DNA of 27,329 bases. Origin: Saccoglossus kowalevskii (taxonomy: Eukaryota; Hemichordata; Enteropneusta; Harrimaniidae). Shown here one piece after another: positions 12,801 through 21,800 of this stretch. The notes under the pieces were generated by a model, which did not search any database, had not been told where the DNA came from, and saw only the letters and a list, made by a program, of their open reading frames with translations. A program made the position numbers and the translations under genes. Numbering within the stretch: the stretch's first letter is position 1; every line of letters begins with the position of its first letter. The DNA lies in the NCBI RefSeq assembly GCF_000003605.2, contig NW_003120943.1:46677-74005 (forward strand). The letters are read 5' to 3'.

Positions 12801-15800
12801 CCTGCATTCGACTGACAGTAAGAAAAAAGAAGAAAGAAATGCATCACCGAATCATGTTTAAAAAAACTTTGGACCATAATAAAATGTTTGGGTCTAAGGT
12901 ATACAATATATTCTATACTAACTGTACAATAATAACTACCCATATATAATTTGCATATATAATACCCATATTATAGCTTTATAATAATGTACACATATCA
13001 AGCAAACAAAATCGATTTAACATCTAACCAACTAAAATTGAACAGTTGTTTTTTGTGGGATTTATTTTTCCAATGATGTGATTTATTGAATTACTCGCCA
13101 TGGGAAACATCTTAGTCAATAGTGCATATTGATTTCAATGTTTTTGTGGTAAAATGTCTCTTTATTTGGAATCATACATAGACAAAGTTCGATTACTTTA
13201 ATCAATTTAATATTAATATAAAATTAAAACTGTGTATCAAAAGCTTTTGACAAAGCAATTATAATTCAATCTACCCTGTCTTGTAACATTTTCAAATGTG
13301 TCATTCATTCAGTTTGCTGGATTGACAAGGGTAAATAAAAGAAATGGCTATTCTCCAGAGAAAAAAATAGATTATTAATATTGATATCCGAGTTTATTGC
13401 GAGCCAATCCAATCAATAGATTTCCATTTAATCTATAATTTACGTGGTTGCATAATTGTTGGCGATACTTTCAACACACAACAAGAATGATGTGAATTTC
13501 TGTTTAGTAGTCGTGATTATCTGCAAATTGAATATAGAAATATGATATTATCAGCTGCTTGAAGTAGATTAAATCTGTATCTTTTGTTTTAGGGACTTGT
13601 CAAAGAATGACCTCGGTACATTACCTATTTATATCTTCAAGAACTTGAATAAACTGCAAAAAATGTAAGTAATGTGTCACAATAGAACATACGTTTCAGT
13701 TGTGAGGGGAATTACACTTTTTTTCTGGGAAATGAATGACTATGTTGTAACACTGTGAATTAGTCAGTCAGTCTTGATATTAATTGACTCATATATAGGA
13801 ATTGAATTGAATCGTGAAACGGAAATACAATTTGTATTTTTATTCGCAGGGACTTGTCGGGAAATGAAATACGGCTGATACAGAGTGAGCTTTTTCTTGG
13901 CCAAGGCTCGCTTGACGTTCTGTAAGTTATTGCTTTTTATTGCTTTAAATGTTTCGAGTAGCAAATACAATTACTGCCAACTCCTGTAACTTATATGTTT
14001 AATTTATTTCAGGCATTTAGGATGGAATCGGCCGCTAGAAATTTCCGAGCATGCGTTCAGTGCACTCCGTAATCTGACTCGCATGTGAGTATTACACGAC
14101 ACATAGTTGAATCGCTGATAATTTTATTTCAACGCGTAGTGTATTTTATAATGTCGAGTTTCGCTCTCTCGTGTTGTTGTTTAACAATCATCTACAATTA
14201 CACCGATGTCAACGTTAATGCCAGCATAAATACAGTGGTCAGCAAAAAATAACTATTCAAAAATGATACGAGTACAAAACTAAAAATGTGTGAAGCCCAT
14301 ATTTGAGTATGCAGTGGATGATGTAACAGATTCAATTATCCGTATTTGCTTTGTACGTTATTGACGTCCACATCTTCTCTACGTCTTGAAATATATATTC
14401 ACTCTGTAATATATATTTTATACGGAGTGTCCTGGGAATTCCGTGATTTAACCGTTACTATACATAAGTAATGCATTCGCACGAATTTAACGTTGTCATT
14501 TTACAAAACACAAAATTAATTCCGACAAGATGAAGTCATGGGCTCAATATTACCTTTTTTACAGGAGGTTACTGGACAATGGTCTATCCCATTTAAGAAG
14601 CGGAATGTTTCGAAATCTAAATAGGTTGAAAGAACTGTAAGTTTGTATACAATATACAATGTATGATATACCAAATTGATTATGCATAATTGGGCTTGAA
14701 TGGAATGACCGGATGTAAAGTAAAACCACTGAATGGAATGCGGGGATAAAATATGTTTCAGTCACGTGGCCCTTGAAAGTGAATAGCTAAAGATAATAGT
14801 GAATCAGTAGATTTCGATAGCCCATTCATATAAAACTGAAAACATTCAGACTTTTTAGTTATATATGGCGATTCTCATAATACCGCAATTCATTGCGGCA
14901 AACAATTTCAAGTTCAATGTAGCGGGTGATTTTGATTACATTTGAGCGACTAATTTGTTTTCACAAATCGGTGGTTCAATGGTTGTACAACGTCTGTTGA
15001 TGCTCTTTAACAAAATACTCGCTCTATTGATTTTTTTACAGAGATCTGGAACGAAATCAAATACTGTCCATTAAGAAATACGATTTGCAAGGACTGACAG
15101 ACCTAAGTCATTTGTGAGTACTAGCGTTGGTATAATTTTAGCTTATATAAGTACAGGACTTTCTAGGAATTACTAATGTTTTTAATGTGTGCGTGTAACA
15201 CGAAAGCGTCACTGGCATGCCACCATATTCTTCATTTATGTTCGAACCGTTCCGCACACTGCACATACTTTGCTACGTGACTGTGTGACTAGCAATTTAA
15301 AGGTAGAATAATACTCGCGCGTGATTTCATGTGTGCGCATATGGGTGTGGCAATATTTCATGTCATCTCTAATCATCGGGTTAGCATTAATCAACAGTTA
15401 TTTTTCTGTATATGCACTGCCATTTTGTAAATATGCATAAAATTATAGTTATGAATCCTATGTCACCTAGCGAAATTGTTAAGTATTGTGATGTGAATCT
15501 TTGCCATGAAAAACCACACTAAAATGTTTTGATATTTAATTCTTGATATGATTTGAAATCGGAACTAACTTTACTTGTACATACGTTCTAGGTGGATACC
15601 AGCTTTCTACGTAACAACTTTAAAAATACTAGATTTCAAATATTTCACGTATATCTATTGTAAATGTGCTTTACCTGTAGAAAACTGAAGAACAATACAA
15701 TAAGACGGATAGAAGATGGCGCATTCGATCATACACCGAGTATTAGCGAATTGTGAGTTGAGACTACGTCAGGTTTTAGAGATGATTATAAATACATTTT

Positions 15801-18800
15801 CCAATGAAATTCCACCATAAAAGTTCCAATATCATAACAAATATTTGGGATACTATGTCGTCTTTACGTATCCCAGAGTGGATGTACACATTGCGTAAAC
15901 ACTGATGATGTATTTGTATTTTTGCTACAGATGGTTGTCAATGAACGACCTGACTGAAGTAAAAAGGAGTGTCTTTTTACCTTTGAAGAATCTTAAAACA
16001 TTGTGAGTTTGTTAGTTATTCTGTGTGTGTTAAAATAGTCTAATTCAGACATGTTTATATGGAATGTGAACACTCACGTTTGGTAGAGAAATTATAAGAA
16101 TTTGCAAAGTGCTTATTCGCTGTTACATATACTGTAAAAAAACTTTATTTTTGCTTGGAATTAATTTGCACTATTTTCGCTGAAGGAATGATTCAGTGAA
16201 AATAAAATCCAGCGATTATACTATTTTCCTAGATTTTACATTCAACTTGTCAAAAATCAGTAAAATTAAATTCCATACAAAAACACCCAAAAAGTCTTTT
16301 CAGCGAAATATAATTCCAGCCCAGCTAAAATAAAGTATTTTACAATAAGGCATAACATGTTTGAATGATATCAGTCGGAGCACATGTTCATTTTTAAATG
16401 AAAACGGCTGATCATGTTTGTTTTTTATAAAAAGGGATTTATCTTTCAATAAAATTGAAGAGTTCGAAGATGGAGCTCTGTCCAACTCTGTAATCCTGGC
16501 AATACTGTGAGTAGAATTCTACAATTTAGTCTGCCATTATGTACTAATTATGAGGGTTATTACAAGAATACCTAAAAGTATGCCCGAATACAGTTTAGCT
16601 GGGGTATCGACCGACGCGCATCATAGGAATGCCGAAATCCAAAAAGTTTAGAACAGAACTTCTTTGTGTGGAGTCCGGTCAAACCCCAATGGTAGCCATG
16701 TTTATTTTTATTATTAGAGGACGCTTATGCGTAATAATTCCATATTTGGAATTCGCATTTTCTCATATGGTGGGGTGAAATACCCCGTAAAATACCGCAA
16801 AATTACGGCACGCTGTAACTTATGGCGTTACGGTGACAGAGGTATAATAATATTTGTTATTAATCGGTTTTAGTATTACTCCTAGGCAAACGAGCACAAT
16901 ATGGTTGTCATGTGGAGTACGTATTGCACATATGTTTTATGCATTGTTCGTATCAGTTCTTAATGATGTCATAGTAAATACATGCACCTGAACAAATGAC
17001 GTCACATTCGTACAATGATTAGGAATGCGTGCAATGATGTTATTATACATATGTTTACATCGTATGTACATTTCAGATTACTTGCTGGCAACAGATTACC
17101 ATTTGTTCGCACTGGAATGTTTGCTAACCTGACGAAGGTTAGCAACCTGTAAGTATACAACCTTTGACCTTGCCAGGAATACTCCCTGGCTTTCATTTTT
17201 CTTGTTAGTTCTTATTAGATACATGAATAGAAATGCAATATTGACTTCGCTTGGGTGATTTTGCTGTCAATATTTGTGAGTTAAAATTCGCTGCGTTGTT
17301 TCTGTAGTTTGTGGTGAAAGTGAGGTTATGGTCACGAAAATATATGTAAATGTATGTAACAGCCGTCAGACTGCAAAATAACGAGCGGCGCTCACTTTAG
17401 TTGACGTAGTGGTTGTGGTAATCAAACTGCGACCATTTTGCTTTCTGTATATTTATGAATGTGTTATTGAAGGGTCGTTTTCTTTTTTTGTCATCCTATA
17501 TTAAATTAATAGATGTTTCAGATTAAATCGATACGTTATTAAATTTTGAATTGGTTTTTTAGCCCTTTGTTCGACAATGAAATAGCTTGGTTTGATGCGG
17601 ATTCTTTACAAGATATGGAATCTCTGAGAACACTGTAAGTAAAACTACGCAATATAGAGTTAAGTATCGAAAACATCACATGTGCTATCACGTGATATAT
17701 TATCTTCACTATTGATCATCAAAATATAACAGTGTTACTATATTGACTATATTTAAAACATTTGACTGACAAGCAAAAATCGAAACATAATTTAGGCAAT
17801 GTCAGTCAAGCTGCGAAGTTTCTTGCAATTTGCACGTGATGCACACGTGATGCACACGTGTCACTCGTACGGATAGATACAATCATAAACTATGGTTATC
17901 AACACATATGAAAAGACAACAAGATATCTCGTGACACTTCAACACATTCTAAATTTCTTTTATTTTCTCAACTATTTGTCAGTGATTTACAACACAATCC
18001 CGTACAACGACTGCCCATGGTGTTGTTTGATGATCTACCGTCTTTGGAATGGGTGTAAGTAACAATATCATGTACATACTTATTATAAAAAGTATCAGTT
18101 TCGTTTGGGGAATGTTTTTAATTGTGAGTTTTATATTAATACTAAATAGAACACAAATTTTAAATTGTCATGGGAAATGATATGATATGAATGTATTTAG
18201 TACAATGGCCTCAGGCCTATGGTACAATACATTAAAAATAGAAACATATATATAGAGGGAGTCCTTTAAATAATCATTGAAACTACTGGTTAAGTAAATG
18301 TTCTCCATGTTTAGAGACGTAGAATACAATTTTAGAAAGTAGAGGTACAGATAATTTGTCAAACTCCATTAAACGAAGAAATTTTTCATAAGTCTGATCT
18401 GACTGATAAAATAGAGGTAAATATGTTTTACTAGGATTTTCATAACGTCGTCATATAAGGCTAAAATGGTATTCATCCTCAACCAATCCTAAATTACATA
18501 ATTTTCAGATTCTCACATTCCTCGGTATGTTTAATTTACGATCAGATTCGACCCGAAGGTTGTGGGATGATGTTATCATGGCACATTTAACTTACATTAT
18601 AATATATATGAGAGAGTACCGCACTAGTGATTCGAAACTGGCGACCACGGAACCAAATCTTCTAGATCTTGGCTTCCACTCTGCCACAGGGCATCTTCCA
18701 AAACGGATGCTTAATAAACCAACTTATTCGACTGAGTACGTGTAACGCTGCAAGGCTAATTGAATGTACATGACATACAGGATGGTGATCAGAGCCCTCT

Positions 18801-21800
18801 TAAACTGGCAGTAGTACAACGTTAGATGGTGAAATAGGGAGAAGTGAGTAGCCGACAAACGATATGAATAGATGAGTGAAGGGAAACTCGATTAGCTCAA
18901 TCATCTAATACATATTCTATATATTATCGTGTTTTTTTCTGATGCATAGCCCTTATATGCGTAGGCGCATAACTACTTTTATTTATAATGAATCATGCTA
19001 AAACTATTCGCATTGCCTCTATATAATATTTGAAAAATATTTATTATTCTGTCAAGGGAAATCAACTTAAACAATAATTGACAGTTGTGCCGCGGCGCGT
19101 ATTTCACACGCGTTATATTCGTCACATGGGATCTATACCGAACACGACTTGTCCCGGCAATTTAAGTTTTAGCCAATATTGGTAGCCATCACTTAATAAA
19201 TAAAATGTATCTATTATTATTTCAGCCATTTCGATCACTTCTGGATGTGTGGTTACGCCCCCACAGTTCGCCACTGCACCCCAAGAGGTGATGGAATCTC
19301 GTCAGTAGAAAACCTCCTTGACAACGTGGTATTGCGTGTTATGGTCTGGGTGGTTGCTATGCTAGCTTTTGTTGGCAATTTATTTGTGCTGGTCGCTCGG
19401 TGTATCCTGAAGGAGGACAACCGTATTCATTCATTTTTTATAATGAATCTGTCACTTGCTGATCTTCTCATGGGGCTCTATCTCTTCATTATCGCTTTGC
19501 ATGACGTCATGTATCGAGGTGAATACATCAAATTCGATCTTGAATGGCGACTTGGATGGGTTTGTCAGATGTGCGGATTTTTAAGTCTTGTCTCCAGTGA
19601 GGCCTCAGTGCTAACTCTCGCAATTATCACAATGGATCGCTTCATCTGCATTGTTTACCCGTTCAAGTTCAAAAACCGAAACATGAAGATTGCTGTATTC
19701 GCAATGCTGCTGATATGGATCAGTTGCGTTATTATAGCAACATTGCCTCTCATTGACGCCATCACCTACTTCGGTGACTTCTTCTACGGAGGCAATGGTG
19801 TGTGTTTACCACTGCACATAGACGACCCCAAGGCAGACGGATGGGAGTATTCCTTGGTCATATTTGTCTTGGTTAACTTCATGGCTTTTCTGTTCATCGT
19901 ATTCGCATATATGGCAATGTTTACGAGTATCAAGAAGTCAAGGAGCAACATCCGTTCTACTAAAGAGAATCAAGATTTACTCCTTGTCAAAAGATTTACT
20001 TTAATTGTGGCCACAGATTTCATATGCTGGATGCCCATAATTATTATAAAATTTGCGGCTTTAGCAGGTAATACGTTCTTTTATTGACATTCGTTAGGGC
20101 GAATTATTAAAACTGAAACACAACGTCAGTTACAACATATCTGTTGCTGGTCCTGAGATGTAAAAAACATTGTGCGCCTTTATGATTTTTATTTTTTTGT
20201 TATTGCCTTTTTATTTAAATTTTACAACATTTTGAAAACTGACCACAAATGACTTACTTAAACTGAAATGCTGCTTTTGCGACACAGTGTATTGTATTCG
20301 TTCGTTGGAAAATGAGAAAAATCGTGGGAGGGGGTCGAAAGTCATATAAATAAAACAAAAGATTTGCATGACATTCGAATAATGCATGAATAATTGTGAC
20401 TCTCCCTGTGCCTGACATTATTGGGTTTAATGATTACGACATGGGATTATTAACCGTATCTTCAACTAACGACATGCACTCGTAATTAAGTGTCCATGAC
20501 AAAACATTAAAACTAATGTATATTACTAATCACATCGCTTTAACTCATATAACCTAGAAAACCTTGTGAATGGTCGTCATTGTGTTTTAGATCACGGTGT
20601 ACAATTTTTGTTGAATTGCAATATTAATTGTAACACGAACCACATACAATAATAGTATTTTAACATGAGTATTCATCGAGATTACAAATACTGTCTTCAT
20701 TGGGTTGTCCGTTATTAAGTTCAATTAATACGTGGCTAAAATAAATTTCATAGAAAAAAACAACTCAAACTTCCCCAATTCTACTCTATTCTGATGGCAC
20801 TATTTCGACACTGACGTTCTAGTTCAAAGCCATGTCTTAAATTCACATTTACATTAAAAGACAATGATCGACGACCACCGCCCTTTAATTATTGCATGCT
20901 AGACATTATCGTTAGAAATGATAACTCAGCACTTGCGAAAGGACAGATTAACCTCTTTAACGTAATTTCCAAATTATTCGAAGTCATTTTTCAAAACAAC
21001 TCTGTAGATCATTATCTATATCTAGTTATGCTCTTTATACGTCAATTCTAATAATCATTGATTTCTACAATTTCTAGGGGCTCAAATCAGTGGTGGAGTT
21101 TACGCTTGGGTGGCTGTATTTATCCTGCCTGTAAACAGCGCCCTCAATCCAATCCTGTACACCATGACAACAAAAATGTTTAAACAGAAATTTATGAAAT
21201 TACTTGGTATCAGTAATAAGAAGAAGAATGCTGGCGATGAATCTTACTCTGCCAGTAAAACCACGGGAACGAGGCTGTCATCAGTTGCCAGCAGCCGCAA
21301 TAGAATTAGTCTCAACGGAAATATTAAGGTTAGTTAGTTAGTTACGTTAGACGACGTAGAGGGCGCAATCAAATATAACTAATGTTTCTGAATTAATGTA
21401 CTAGTAGCTGCAACGTTTACTTTTTGCTTATTGGTCAGATTGCACACGTGACCTCATTTCACAACGATCTTGGTGTTTTTTGGCATGCTAAGTCACCGTT
21501 AATATATCACGCGATCGCCTACTTTTTTCAAATTCCTAACTTTTTTCACATTTTTACCGTATTTTGCAAATCGTCTTTATTGCCAGTATTTGAATGATTT
21601 TTCAACAGATACTAACGTGTTTTGTATTTATCTCTTTTTTGTGAACCCAATCAACTTTTTCCCTACCTATTTTTGTCTTGTGTTTTTAATTGGTGTTTAT
21701 GTTTTTGTCTTTTCCGTATGAACTGATATTTTGACCTCAATTTGACCTCAATTCCTATTGATTATACAAGGATGGCACAGTGGGTAAGTCAGTTAAGATG

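Noticed and set aside
15236-15260. TTCGAACCG resembling a tRNA T-loop
   Set aside because: No acceptor stem, D-arm or anticodon arm can be found around it on either strand.
21771-21783. A micro-exon (AAG|GATGGCACAGTGG|GTAAGT) in the last intron
   Set aside because: Thirteen bases would break the phase-0 to phase-0 join and no motif supports it.
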